From positions 701,941-765,940 of the forward strand of contig NZ_OOHN01000008.1 in the NCBI RefSeq assembly GCF_900323545.1: a stretch of DNA of 64,000 nucleotides, read 5' to 3'. Made by a program: the position numbers and the translations under genes. Each line of letters begins with the position of its first letter. Position 1 is the stretch's first letter. Source of the stretch: Actinomyces sp. Marseille-P3109. GTDB lineage: Bacteria > Actinomycetota > Actinomycetes > Actinomycetales > Actinomycetaceae. Below the pieces are notes generated by a model, which worked only from the letters and a program-made list of their open reading frames with translations, had not been told where the DNA came from and did not search any database. Positions 26,961-35,662 of this stretch are shown piece after piece.

Positions 26961-27137
26961 TCAGGGTCGTGGGAATCCTGCGGATAGCGTGTCCTGCGTG
27001 AGCAGGGAGATGGAGCCGTTCGGCTGGATCGCGACGTCGTCATCGCTGATCCACCACGGACCGCCGCTGCCCGTGACGCTCTTCAGTGTGAAGCCGGCGG
27101 GGAGCCGGAATCGCAGAACGACAGAGGTCGGGTGCAT
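26961..27137 (-). CDS. Small ORF or 3' remnant of a lost gene
   Basis: A 58-codon frame on the minus strand begins at ATG 27137 and includes RLPAGFTLKSVTGSGGPWW and DDDVAIQPNGSISLL before a TGA. The residue mix (Gly-Trp-Trp, alternating polar/hydrophobic, Asp-rich turn) looks like a beta-domain fragment of a surface or secreted protein rather than random frame. There is no ribosome site and its start lies in the loop of an inverted repeat, so it is more likely the end of a deleted gene. No function can be given. Confidence 0.35.
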   Translation of the reverse strand: MHPTSVVLRFRLPAGFTLKSVTGSGGPWWISDDDVAIQPNGSISLLTQDTLSAGFPRP

Positions 27138-27170
27138 CAAGACTGTCGTGCCCCGACCTCTGTCGTTCTG
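27114..27170. terminator. 19-bp perfect inverted repeat, probable terminator of the secreted-protein gene
   Basis: CAGAACGACAGAGGTCGGG (27114-27132) pairs with its complement at 27152-27170 around a 19-nt loop, ending 12 nt before the stop of the minus-strand secreted protein. Confidence 0.75.
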
Positions 27171-27182
27171 TTGTCCGCGCTC

Positions 27183-27851
27183 CTAACGAGGTGCTGCGTT
27201 ATCAGCGGGCTTCTGCACGGTTGCTGTGATCTTCTGGGGGGTGTTGTCTGCGGAGGTCGTGACGGTCGGTGAGAAGGAGTAGGTGTGCTCGCCCGATCCC
27301 GGGGTCACCGTGGTCGTTCCAAAGCTCAGATCGAGGTACGAGCCCTCCGAGCGCACCAGGTAATCGATCTTGTAGGTGATGCTCAGATGCTCCGGGGTGC
27401 ACGTGATGGCGTCGACCTGTCCGGCGCTGTCCCCGTATATTCCGTAATAGAGGTGCGCGAAGTATCTGAGGTCTGACTCGCTCAGCTTCCTGGTCCCATT
27501 TCCGGTCGGGGAGTCGTAGAACGATGCCGTACCGGCGACCCGGTCGCTCGCGAGGCAGTTCCACACCCACTGACCGGGGGCGGAGTCGGCCTCAATGGTG
27601 ACGGTGAGGTCCTTCTTCGGTGCGATGGTCGAGGGGACGCGCAGGCCCCAGGTGAGGCAGTCGGCGCTGGTGTCCGAACCCTGGCAGCCGGTGCCGCTCG
27701 AGTTGTAGATTCCGGAGGCGATGACGCTCTCGGAGGCGGGGGCGGCCTGTGCCGGCGAGGTGAGTAGGCCGGCGACGAGTAGGGGAAGGGCTGCGGCGAC
27801 GCCGGTGAAGCGTCGCCAGGATGAAGCTGGTCGTCGTTGTCGCAGATGCAT
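27183..27851 (-). CDS. Secreted protein of unknown function
   Basis: A 222-residue protein with a twin-basic N-terminus (RQRRPASSWRRF), a hydrophobic core (GVAAALPLLVAGLL) and a signal-peptidase site after AQA near residue 37. The mature part is Ser/Thr-rich with paired cysteines (GTGCQGSDTSADCLTW, WVWNCLAS, ITCTPEH), compatible with disulfides and a beta-sandwich. I do not recognise the family. ATG 27851 follows AAAAGAGG by 6 nt; the in-frame TTG at 27857 is less likely. It has its own promoter and terminator and no evident partner. Confidence 0.7.
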   Translation of the reverse strand: MHLRQRRPASSWRRFTGVAAALPLLVAGLLTSPAQAAPASESVIASGIYNSSGTGCQGSDTSADCLTWGLRVPSTIAPKKDLTVTIEADSAPGQWVWNCLASDRVAGTASFYDSPTGNGTRKLSESDLRYFAHLYYGIYGDSAGQVDAITCTPEHLSITYKIDYLVRSEGSYLDLSFGTTTVTPGSGEHTYSFSPTVTTSADNTPQKITATVQKPADNAAPR

Positions 27852-27899
27852 GAGCAACCTCTTTTCCGGGGTAGCCGGGACGGAAATGACTGCCCAGTT

Positions 27900-27928
27900 A
27901 ATATAACGTGGTGCACGTCACTCGTAAA
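27900..27928 (-). promoter_or_regulatory. Promoter of the secreted-protein gene
   Basis: Minus-strand TTTACG (27923-27928), a 17-nt spacer and TATATT (27900-27905). The spacer contains GTGCAC within a palindromic ACGTG-CACGT arrangement that could be an operator. Confidence 0.6.
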
Positions 27929-27977
27929 GAGGGGGTGCTGCCCCTGACTCTCAGCCATCACCCTGCAGGTGACCGTT

Positions 27978-28853
27978 TCAGTGCCGGCGCGTGGCCTCCT
28001 TCATGGCGGCGGTGAAGGCGACGAGCTCGCTGCGCAGCGCCCCGAGCGCGTAGTGGCGGCGCTCCTCGCTGCCGCGCTCGCCGTGCTCTCCGGAGGTAGC
28101 GGCCACGATCTCGGGGGCGTAGCGCTCCACGATCTTGACCGTGGCCGAGCCGCTGATCGCGCCGTCGGCGCCTGCGGCGATCGCCTCGGCGACCTGATCC
28201 GGCGTGGAGATGCCGAATCCCAGCATGACGGGGGCGGCGGCGTCGGCGCGCAGGCGCTCCACAGACTCAGCCAGCCCCACGGTGGACGAGGCCCTTTCTG
28301 TGCCGGTCACGCCAACCCGGGAGACGGCGTAGACGTAGCCCCGGGAAGCCGCTGCCACCGCGTCCAGGGTCTCGGCGGCGGCCGACGGCGGCGCGATGTA
28401 GACGGCGTCGACGCCGGCCCCCTCAGCGGCCCGGCTGAAGGGGGCTGATTCACGGATCGGGACGTCGGGCAGCAGCACCGAGTCGATACCGGCCCGCGCG
28501 CACTCGGCGTAGAAGCGCTCCAGGCCCATCGCGAAGGGGACGTTGCCGTAGATGAGCATGCCGATGGGCAGCTGCGGGTGGCGTCGGCGCACCCGCGCGA
28601 CCACCTCCAGGCAGTCGCGGAACCCCGCACCCGCGGCCAGGGCCCGCACGTGGGCCTTCTGGATCGTGGGTCCGTCAGCGACCGGGTCGGTGAAGGGCAC
28701 GCCCAGCTCCAGGGCGTCGGCCCCGCCGGCGATAAGGGCCTCGATGACGGCCTCGCTGGTGGCCGGGTCGGGGTCGCCGACCATGACGAAGGGGACGAAG
28801 GCGCCCTCGCCGCGCTCCTGGAGGGCGGCGAACATCGTGGGATAGCGGCTCAT
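27978..28853 (-). CDS. trpA: Tryptophan synthase alpha chain
   Basis: A 291-residue TIM-barrel lyase cleaving indole-3-glycerol phosphate to indole. Visible: the catalytic Glu in GGADALELGVPFTDPVADGP (with the Asp), the GFRDCLEVVARVR helix, LPDVPIRES and VSRVGVTGTERA of the flexible loop, and GFGISTPDQV for phosphate binding. ATG 28853 begins 2 nt after the stop of the fused trpCB gene. It is the last gene of the trp operon. Confidence 0.96.
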   Translation of the reverse strand: MSRYPTMFAALQERGEGAFVPFVMVGDPDPATSEAVIEALIAGGADALELGVPFTDPVADGPTIQKAHVRALAAGAGFRDCLEVVARVRRRHPQLPIGMLIYGNVPFAMGLERFYAECARAGIDSVLLPDVPIRESAPFSRAAEGAGVDAVYIAPPSAAAETLDAVAAASRGYVYAVSRVGVTGTERASSTVGLAESVERLRADAAAPVMLGFGISTPDQVAEAIAAGADGAISGSATVKIVERYAPEIVAATSGEHGERGSEERRHYALGALRSELVAFTAAMKEATRRH

Positions 28854-28854
28854 G

Positions 28855-31149
28855 TCAGAACTCCTCGTCCGGGCCGGTGGTCAGGCCGGTGCTCGCGGCG
28901 GTGCTCAGACCGGCGTACTCGGTGCGCTTGCCCATCTGCTCCACCATGCGCGAGGCCCGGGCCACGGCGCCGTCGGTGGAGAAGGAGCCGCCCAGCCGTG
29001 CCCGCACCTGGTCGAGGTCCTTGTCCCCGCGGCCGGACAGGCACACCAGCAGGATCGGGGGCTCGTCGCCGTCGGGCACCTCCCGGGCCATGGCCAGGGC
29101 CTGGGCCAGGGCGTGCGCCGACTCCACGGCCGGGATGATCCCCTCGTGGCGCGACAGCAGCCGGAAGGCCTCGATCGCGTCGTCGTCGCTGATCCCCACG
29201 TAGCGGGCTCTGCCGGTGTCCGACAGCCAGGCGTGCTCGGGACCCACACCGGGGTAGTCCAGGCCCGCCGAGACGGAGAAGGACTCCTCGACCTGGCCCT
29301 CGGAGGTGCGCATGAGGTAGCTGCGCGCCCCGTGGAGGATGCCCACCAGGCCCTTGTTGATGGGGGCGCCGTGGCGGGACGTGTCCAGCCCCTCACCGGC
29401 GGGCTCGACGCCGACGAGCTCGACGCCGGGGTCGTCGATGAACTCCGCGAACATGCCGATCGCGTTGGAGCCCCCGCCCACGCAGGCGATGACCGAGTTC
29501 GGCAGGCGCCCCGTGAGCCCCAGCACCTGGGCGCGGGCCTCCCGGGAGATCACCCGGTGATACTCGCGCACGATCGTGGGGAAGGGGTGGGGGCCGGCGG
29601 CCGTGCCCAGCAGGTAGTGGGTGTCGGCGAAGGACGCCGTCCAATCTCGCAGCGCCTCGTTGACGGCGTCCTTGAGCGTGCCGGCGCCGCTGTCCACCGG
29701 CACCACCGTGGCACCCATGAGCTCCATGCGCTCGACGTTGGACGCCTGGCGCACGACGTCGGTGGCCCCCATATAGATGGTGCAGTCCAGCCCCAGCAGG
29801 GCGCAGACCATGGCGGTGGCCGTCCCGTGCTGTCCGGCGCCGGTCTCGGCGATGATGCGCTGCTTGCCCATCCGCTTGGCCAGGAGGGCCTGGCCCATCA
29901 CCTGGTTGCCCTTGTGGGCGCCGCCGTGGACCAGGTCCTCGCGCTTGAGCAGGATGCGGGCGTTGCCCTCCAGGGGCAGGTTGCGCAGCTCGGTGACGGC
30001 CGTGGGGCGCCCCAGGTAGCGGGTCATGAGCGTGTCCAGCTCGGCGGCGAAGGCGGGGTCCGCCTGGGCATCGATGAAGGCGTCCTCGAGCTGGTCCAGG
30101 GCAGGAATGAGCAGCTCGGGCACGAACTGGCCGCCGTAGGGGCCGAAGAACGCGGGGAGGCGCGGGTGGTGCTCCGCCTGCCCGCCCTCGCCCGGCTCCT
30201 GGCCCGATGACGCCGCGTCCTGGCTCTGGGGCTGTCCGTCCCGCTGGGGCAGCGGGACCGCGGTGGCCAGATCCCGGGCGGCCTCGGCCGGGTCCGGGGC
30301 GCCGGACAGGGACGAGCCCACCAGGAGGGCGTCCACCAGGCCGGACAGGCGCCGCACGTCGTCGGGCGCGCCGACCCCCGACTCGCCGACGAGGACCACC
30401 CCGGCCGGAGCCAGCGGGGCCATCTCCTCGGTGCGCGCCAGGTCCGTCTCCAGGGTGCGCAGGTCGCGGTTGTTGATGCCGATGACCTCGGCGCCCAGCG
30501 CAGCCGCCCGGTGCATCTCCTCCGGCGTGGAGACCTCCGTGAGCACCTCCATGCCCAAGGAGTGCGCCAGCGCGGCCAGCTCGCGGTAGACGTCGTCGGG
30601 CACGACCGAGAGCATGAGCAGGACCGCGTCCGCCCCCAGGCTCCGGGCCGCCAGCACCTGGACCTCATCGACGATGAAGTCCTTGCACAGGACGGGTACG
30701 TCCACCACCTCGCGCACGGTCGCCAGGTCGTCGAAGGAGCCGTTGAAGCGGTCGGGCTCAGTGAGCACCGAGACCGCGGCGGCGTAGGGCGCGTACTGCG
30801 CGGCCAGTGAGGCCGGGTCGTAGTCGGAGCGGATGGTGCCGCGCGAGGGCGAGGCCGCCTTGCACTCCATGATGAGAGCCGGCTGCGGGCTGCGGCCCTG
30901 GCCGCTGCGGGTGCGCAGGGCGGCGGCGAAGGAGCGCTGCGAGCGCGGCAGATCCTCGGCGCTCAGGTGCCCGAAGCGGGCGCGCAGCTCCTCGATGCGC
31001 TCACGGCGCGCCTGGACGATCGAGTCCAGGACCGTGCCCGTGGCGATGAGCCGTGCCTCAATCGGCTCACGGTGCGCGCGCTCGCCGGGGCCCGGGAGCG
31101 GGGAGCCGGCATCCACGGAGTCAGTGGGGGCGGTGTCGGGGGTGGTCAC
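28855..31149 (-). CDS. trpCB: Fused indole-3-glycerol-phosphate synthase and tryptophan synthase beta chain
   Basis: One uninterrupted 764-residue frame. Residues 25-300 are Trp[14 protein letters not shown] (catalytic Lys), [23 protein letters not shown] and VLVGESGV. Residues 301-330 are a Gln/Gly/Pro-rich linker. Residues 331-740 are Trp[35 protein letters not shown] (PLP lysine Lys413), ETGAGQHG and [15 protein letters not shown]. The protein would convert the carboxyphenylamino ribulotide to indoleglycerol phosphate and condense indole with serine, leaving only TrpA separate. Start GTG 31149 with GAGGAGAG upstream. The fusion is intact, with conserved active-site residues in both halves. 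Confidence 0.93.
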   Translation of the reverse strand: MTTPDTAPTDSVDAGSPLPGPGERAHREPIEARLIATGTVLDSIVQARRERIEELRARFGHLSAEDLPRSQRSFAAALRTRSGQGRSPQPALIMECKAASPSRGTIRSDYDPASLAAQYAPYAAAVSVLTEPDRFNGSFDDLATVREVVDVPVLCKDFIVDEVQVLAARSLGADAVLLMLSVVPDDVYRELAALAHSLGMEVLTEVSTPEEMHRAAALGAEVIGINNRDLRTLETDLARTEEMAPLAPAGVVLVGESGVGAPDDVRRLSGLVDALLVGSSLSGAPDPAEAARDLATAVPLPQRDGQPQSQDAASSGQEPGEGGQAEHHPRLPAFFGPYGGQFVPELLIPALDQLEDAFIDAQADPAFAAELDTLMTRYLGRPTAVTELRNLPLEGNARILLKREDLVHGGAHKGNQVMGQALLAKRMGKQRIIAETGAGQHGTATAMVCALLGLDCTIYMGATDVVRQASNVERMELMGATVVPVDSGAGTLKDAVNEALRDWTASFADTHYLLGTAAGPHPFPTIVREYHRVISREARAQVLGLTGRLPNSVIACVGGGSNAIGMFAEFIDDPGVELVGVEPAGEGLDTSRHGAPINKGLVGILHGARSYLMRTSEGQVEESFSVSAGLDYPGVGPEHAWLSDTGRARYVGISDDDAIEAFRLLSRHEGIIPAVESAHALAQALAMAREVPDGDEPPILLVCLSGRGDKDLDQVRARLGGSFSTDGAVARASRMVEQMGKRTEYAGLSTAASTGLTTGPDEEF

Positions 31150-31158
31150 GGTCTCTCC

Positions 31159-32259
31159 TCAGGCCCGCTCGGCGGCTGAATCGCCGGCCAGATCACTGGC
31201 TTTGGTCATGGACTCCAGGTGGCGGGCCACTTCGCCCGAGCGGATCTGCTCCAGCGCCATGGCGGTCCCGTCGGCCAGGTTGTCGGCAGGGCCGGCCAGA
31301 TACAGCAGGGCGCCGGCGTTGACGGCGATGGCGTCGCGGTGGGCGGGTCTTCCCTCACCCGAGATGGCCTCACGCAGCAGGCGGGCGTTGTCGGTCGGTT
31401 CCCCGCCCAGCAGCTCGGCCAGCTCGTAGGTCTCCACCCCCAGCTCCTCGGGCGTGACCTCGTAGGCCTTGACCCCGCGGGGAGTCGCCTCACGCACGAG
31501 GGTCGGCCCGTGGACGGCGATCTCGTCCAGGCCCGAGCCGTGCACGACGAGCGCACGCTTGCGCTCCAGCTGAACCATCGCCTCGGCGATCATGTCCAGC
31601 ATGTTCGGGTCCCACACGCCCATGAGCTGGAAGGTCAGGTGAGCCGGATTCACCAGCGGACCCAGGACGTTGAAGATCGTGGGGGTCGCCAGTGCCCGGC
31701 GCACCGGCGCCACGTGCCGCATGGCCGGGTGGTAAGCCTGGGCGAACAGGAAGGTGAAGTGGTCGCGGGCCAGCAGCTCGACCGCGGTGGCCGGCTCCAC
31801 GTCCAGGGGCAGCCCCAGCTCGGCGATGACGTCGGCCGCCCCCGTCTTGGAGGAGACGGCCCGGTTGCCGTGCTTGGCCACCGCGATCCCCATCGAGGCG
31901 GCCACAAGGCCCGCCCCCGTGGAGATGTTGATGGTGCCCACGCCATCGCCCCCGGTGCCGACGACGTCCACCAGTGGGAAGGTTACCGATGGGAAGGCCC
32001 GGGCGGCCTGGCGGAAGGCGCTTGCGGCCCCGGCGACCTCCTGGGGCTCCTCGCCGCGGGCGTGCAGCGCCGCCAGCAGCGCCGCCGTCTCCGCCTCGGA
32101 CAGGTCCCCGGCGCCCAGGGCAGCGAAGACCGTGGAGGCCTGCTCGCGGGTCAGGCGCCTGCCCTGAACGACTTCGCGCAGCAGCTCGTGGGCCTCCTGC
32201 GCCGTGGCAACATGCGTGCCGTCCGCAGCGGCGGGGGCCGCGCTGTTGGTCTCACTCAT
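31159..32259 (-). CDS. trpD: Anthranilate phosphoribosyltransferase
   Basis: A 366-residue class III phosphoribosyltransferase. The PRPP-binding DVVGTGGDGVGTINIST and the KHGNRAVSSKTGAADV loops are complete, and LGPLVNPAH with the LMGVWDP motif follow. It joins anthranilate to PRPP. The stop overlaps the ribosome site of trpCB; the ATG at 32259 lies about 110 nt after trpG, the widest gap in this operon. Confidence 0.95.
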   Translation of the reverse strand: MSETNSAAPAAADGTHVATAQEAHELLREVVQGRRLTREQASTVFAALGAGDLSEAETAALLAALHARGEEPQEVAGAASAFRQAARAFPSVTFPLVDVVGTGGDGVGTINISTGAGLVAASMGIAVAKHGNRAVSSKTGAADVIAELGLPLDVEPATAVELLARDHFTFLFAQAYHPAMRHVAPVRRALATPTIFNVLGPLVNPAHLTFQLMGVWDPNMLDMIAEAMVQLERKRALVVHGSGLDEIAVHGPTLVREATPRGVKAYEVTPEELGVETYELAELLGGEPTDNARLLREAISGEGRPAHRDAIAVNAGALLYLAGPADNLADGTAMALEQIRSGEVARHLESMTKASDLAGDSAAERA

Positions 32260-32370
32260 CGGTCTGTGGCTCCTTCACGGGTGGTTGAGGCTTGGGGCGC
32301 TCGGGGATGATTCTGCCCGAGCGGTGCGGCAGCTGTCGGGATCTGCGGGACAGCGCGGGGACGGCGTGGC

Positions 32371-33096
32371 TCAGGGGGTCCGAGCCAGGTCGGCGGTGAT
32401 GGCCTTGAGCAGGGCAGGTCCCTGCGGGGTGAGGATCGACTCGGGGTGGAACTGCAGCCCGACCGCCGGTACCGACCGGTGCCGGGCCGCCATGACGATG
32501 CCGCCGCTTCCGCCGTCGTCCACCGGTGCGGTGCGGGCCAGGCTGACGAGGGCCTCGGGCAGCGTGCGCGTGCCCAGGGAGTGGTAACGAGCCACGTCCA
32601 GTGGTCCGCCGTCGAGCACTGTGAAGGCCGGGTCGGTGCGGCCCGCCTCGGTGACCTCGACGCGGTCGGAGCGGCCGTGGACCGGACCCACCGGGGCGAC
32701 CCGCCCGCCGCAGGCCTCGACGAGGGCCTGGAAGCCCAGGCAGATGCCCAGCGTGGGAATCGCCTGATCCAGGGCGGTGGCGATGAGCTCCATGAGGCAG
32801 CCCGACGTCGCCGGGTAGCCCGGCCCGGGGGACAGGCACAGGACCGGGCGGCGCCCGGCCTCGCGCTCGGCCTCGGTGGGCTCGAGGGCGGCGAGCACCC
32901 GAGAGGCCTGCACGTTGTTTCGGTAGACCTCGATCTGGGAGCCGAGCGTGGCGAACTGTTCGACGAGGTTGTAGACGAAGGAGTCGCGATTGTCGAGCAG
33001 GACCACGCGGGCCGGGGCCTGGGCCGCTGCGGTGCTGCTGCCCTCGGGGTGCTGGCTCACGTCCTGTCCGTGGTGCTGAGTGCTGGTGATGGCCAT
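32371..33096 (-). CDS. trpG: Anthranilate synthase component II (glutamine amidotransferase)
   Basis: A 241-residue class I amidotransferase. The oxyanion strand LCLSPGPGYP, the nucleophile elbow TLGICLGFQALVEACGG (Cys) and the His-Glu of VGLQFHPESILT are all present. An N-terminal extension of about 28 residues precedes VVLLDNRDSFVYNLV. It delivers ammonia to TrpE and starts 3 nt after the trpE stop. Confidence 0.95.
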   Translation of the reverse strand: MAITSTQHHGQDVSQHPEGSSTAAAQAPARVVLLDNRDSFVYNLVEQFATLGSQIEVYRNNVQASRVLAALEPTEAEREAGRRPVLCLSPGPGYPATSGCLMELIATALDQAIPTLGICLGFQALVEACGGRVAPVGPVHGRSDRVEVTEAGRTDPAFTVLDGGPLDVARYHSLGTRTLPEALVSLARTAPVDDGGSGGIVMAARHRSVPAVGLQFHPESILTPQGPALLKAITADLARTP

Positions 33097-33099
33097 GGC

Positions 33100-34800
33100 T
33101 CAGGCCTCCTTGCCGGTCGGGTCGATGACGAGTGTGGCTCCCTGGGCTGCGGCGACCGCCTCCAGGACGGCGCGGGCCTTGTGGACGGTCTCGGCGGCCT
33201 CGGCCGCTGGGGAGGATGCCGCCACGATCCCGGCCCCGGCCTGGACCAGAGCGCTCCCGTTCGTCACGAAGCCCGAGCGGATGACGATGCAGGTGTCCAG
33301 CTCGCCGTCGCCGCGGATGTAGCCCACAGATCCGCCGTAGGAGCCGCGGCGCACGCCCTCGGCCTGGCGGATGAGCTCGGCAGCCCGCAGCTTGGGAGCG
33401 CCGGTGAGGGTTCCCATCGTCATGGAGGCGCGGAAGGCGTCCAGGGCGTCCAGGTCGTCGGCGAGCTCACCGGAGACCTCCGAGACCAGGTGCATCACCC
33501 GGCTGTAGCGGTCCACGCGCAGAAGGTCCTGGACGCTGCGGGTACCGGGGCGGCTGACTCGGGCGACGTCGTTGCGGGCCAGGTCCACGAGCATGACGTG
33601 CTCGGCGACCTCCTTGGCATCGGTGCGCAGCTCCAGCTCCAGGCGGGTATCACGCTCGTGGTCCACTGAACCGTCGGGGTGCAGCCCGCGCGGCCGGGTC
33701 CCGGCGATCGGGCGGATGGCGACCCGACCGGTGCGTGCCGAGTGCAGCAGCGCCGACTCCGGGGAGGCGCCGAAGAGCTCGAAGTCCGGGGCGGCCAGGT
33801 AGAACATGTAGGGGCTGGGGTTGGCGTGGCGCAGCACGTGGTAGGCGGCCAGTGTGTCCGGGCAGGCGATGGTGAAGCCGCGCGAGGGCACCACCTGGTA
33901 GACATCGCCGTCGGCGATGTAGCCGCGCATCTCCTCCACAACCGCCTCGAAGTCGGCATCCGAGGTGGTGGGCACGGCGCGCAGGACCGGGGAGTCGGCT
34001 GCGGCCGTGGGCGAGGCCGGAGCCTGCTCGGCTGCGTCGGCTGCAGTGTCGATGGCGCCGGCCAGCGCGTCCATGCGTCGCTCCAGGCCCGCGGCGTCGA
34101 CCGAGGCCCCCACCAGGGTCGCCTCCTGCGTGGGGTGGTCCACGACGAGGATGATGCGAGCGTCGTAGAAGAGGTAGTCCGGGCAGGTGTTGGCGCCCTG
34201 GGCCACCTCGGGCAGCGACTCGAAGGTGGACAGGTAGTCGAAGGCGAAGGCCCCCGCCTCCAGCGGCAGGTGGGGATGGTCGACCTCAGCCTGGGCCAGC
34301 ACCCGCAGGGGCTCGATCGTGGACAGGGCCGTCAGGCGCTCGCGCTCCTCGAGGGTGGGGTCGTCGTCGGCGCTGGTGGGCAGGGTGAGGGTGAGCCGGC
34401 CGGGGGAGCGGTCGGTGACGTGCTCGCCCAGGTGCTCCTCCAGGCGGGTCAGAGCCGCGAGGCCGTCGGGCCCGGCGTCCTCGCCGTCGACGACGTCCAG
34501 GGCCTCGGCGGTCACGGTGCCGCCCCAGCAGGTCAGCCTGGCCGAGGCCTCCAGGATGGCGACCGTGGTGCGCGAGGCCTTCGTCGTGATGTCGGCGCTC
34601 TCCAGCAGCACGCAGTCCACGGGGCGTACAGCCGCGTTGTCGTCTGCCGGGTTGCGGGTGGTGCGCAGCAGGCCGGCTCGGGTCAGGTGCTCCAGCAGCG
34701 CGCCGCCGTCGGAGGGGTAGCGCACCGGGCGCGTGAGGACAGTGGGTGAGGCTGCGGACGGCGTGGCCTGAGGTGCGGTGTCTGACACGGTGGGTGGCAT
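33100..34800 (-). CDS. trpE: Anthranilate synthase component I
   Basis: A 566-residue chorismate-utilising enzyme. The N-terminal feedback domain has LLESAD (the usual LLES tryptophan-inhibition motif), and the C-terminal domain has FELFGASPESALL, RPIAGTRPRG, DLARNDVARV, MGTLTGAPKLRA and GGSVGYIRGDGELDTCI. ATG 34800 is preceded by AGGAAAGAGG. It is the first enzyme gene of the operon, after a Trp-rich leader peptide. Confidence 0.96.
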   Translation of the reverse strand: MPPTVSDTAPQATPSAASPTVLTRPVRYPSDGGALLEHLTRAGLLRTTRNPADDNAAVRPVDCVLLESADITTKASRTTVAILEASARLTCWGGTVTAEALDVVDGEDAGPDGLAALTRLEEHLGEHVTDRSPGRLTLTLPTSADDDPTLEERERLTALSTIEPLRVLAQAEVDHPHLPLEAGAFAFDYLSTFESLPEVAQGANTCPDYLFYDARIILVVDHPTQEATLVGASVDAAGLERRMDALAGAIDTAADAAEQAPASPTAAADSPVLRAVPTTSDADFEAVVEEMRGYIADGDVYQVVPSRGFTIACPDTLAAYHVLRHANPSPYMFYLAAPDFELFGASPESALLHSARTGRVAIRPIAGTRPRGLHPDGSVDHERDTRLELELRTDAKEVAEHVMLVDLARNDVARVSRPGTRSVQDLLRVDRYSRVMHLVSEVSGELADDLDALDAFRASMTMGTLTGAPKLRAAELIRQAEGVRRGSYGGSVGYIRGDGELDTCIVIRSGFVTNGSALVQAGAGIVAASSPAAEAAETVHKARAVLEAVAAAQGATLVIDPTGKEA

Positions 34801-34829
34801 GGGGCCTCTTTCCTGAGATCGTGGGTCAG

Positions 34830-34863
34830 GCGGGCCTCTCAGTCATGCGTCGGGCGGGCCCGC
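34830..34863 (-). promoter_or_regulatory. Attenuator-like stem between trpL and trpE
   Basis: GCGGGCC (34830-34836) pairs with GGCCCGC (34857-34863) 20 nt after the leader stop on the minus strand. Nearby GGCTC/GAGCC segments inside and just after the leader coding region offer the competing pairings needed for attenuation. Mechanism inferred. Confidence 0.5.
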
Positions 34864-34883
34864 TGTGAGCGAGCCGGTACGTC

Positions 34884-34949
34884 CTAGCGCGTCAGGATGG
34901 CGGCTCGCCTCGAGGGGAGCCACCACCAGGTCGTGCGCCGTGTCGTCAT
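34884..34949 (-). CDS. trpL: Tryptophan operon leader peptide
   Basis: A 21-residue peptide reading MTTRRTTWWWLPSRR... with three consecutive Trp codons (residues 8-10), then TAG. It lies 83 nt before trpE on the same strand, the classic setting for ribosome-stalling control. ATG 34949 is 7 nt after TAGAGT, so the operon transcript would begin at or next to this start codon. Adjacent Trp codons this far above chance in so short an ORF make the call firm although it has no ribosome site. Confidence 0.88.
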   Translation of the reverse strand: MTTRRTTWWWLPSRRAAILTR

Positions 34950-35031
34950 GGCGGTCACTCTAACCCTGCCGGCCCCGGGAGACGAAACCGGTCTCACCAG
35001 CCGTCTTACCGACCGCCTTGCCGGTTGTTGT

Positions 35032-35574
35032 TCACAGCCGCCGGCCGACGGTCTGACGGGCACGCTCGCCGGCTTGACGGATGTCGGTCCGGTTCTCGGT
35101 GAGCTCTCCGGTGGAATCGTCACTGCGACGACGCCGGTGGCGCATCATGATGAGTGCGGCCAGGACCGCGGCGGCCAGGATGATGATGACGCGGCCGATC
35201 GGGCCGGTGAGCCAGGCCGTCACGATCGCCATGCCGATGGTTGTGTAGACGGCCGCCCAGACGATCGCCCCAGCGGCTGTGGCCACCACGTAGCGGCGCA
35301 GCGGCATGCGGGCCACGCCCGCGGAGATCTGGATGAAGCTCTGCAGGCCGACGGTCAGGAAGGACATCGGTACGGCCAGCACGCCCCAGCGGGCCGACCA
35401 CGACTGGGCGCGGGCGTACATGGGCGACTCGAGCAGCGAGGACCACCGGGTGCGCGCAGTTCCCGCCGTGACGCCCCGGCCGATCCAGTACATGGTGTGC
35501 GAGCGCATCATGCCCAGGCACCAGAAGAACAGGAACACCCAGGGATAGGGCAGGCTGTGGATCCATTCCAGCAT
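35032..35574 (-). CDS. DedA/SNARE-associated family membrane protein
   Basis: A 180-residue inner-membrane protein with re-entrant hydrophobic segments; RSHTMYWIGRGVTAG, SFLTVGLQSFIQISAGVARMPLRRY and a final double span (VWAAVYTTIGMAIVTAWLTG and IIILAAAVLAALIM) give the DedA layout, shown here in pieces. DedA proteins are linked to lipid-carrier translocation and membrane homeostasis. The C-terminus is basic and polar. A -10 TAGGGT and the palindrome at 35596-35607 lie upstream. Confidence 0.78.
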   Translation of the reverse strand: MLEWIHSLPYPWVFLFFWCLGMMRSHTMYWIGRGVTAGTARTRWSSLLESPMYARAQSWSARWGVLAVPMSFLTVGLQSFIQISAGVARMPLRRYVVATAAGAIVWAAVYTTIGMAIVTAWLTGPIGRVIIILAAAVLAALIMMRHRRRRSDDSTGELTENRTDIRQAGERARQTVGRRL

Positions 35575-35595
35575 GCGGGGAAGGCTACCCTATGA

Positions 35596-35658
35596 GACAG
35601 TACTGTCCCCTCACTCAATGTGTCAGTAATTGACGTATTTCTGAATGTGACGATACTG
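35596..35658. promoter_or_regulatory. Palindromic operators between dedA-like and XRE genes
   Basis: GACAGTACTGTC (35596-35607) is a perfect 12-bp palindrome; TACTGTC recurs just before the XRE start codon, and GTCA-N5-TGAC lies between them. The spacing places one site over the dedA promoter and one over the XRE -10 region, which fits autoregulation by the XRE protein. Confidence 0.5.
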
Positions 35659-35662
35659 TCGC

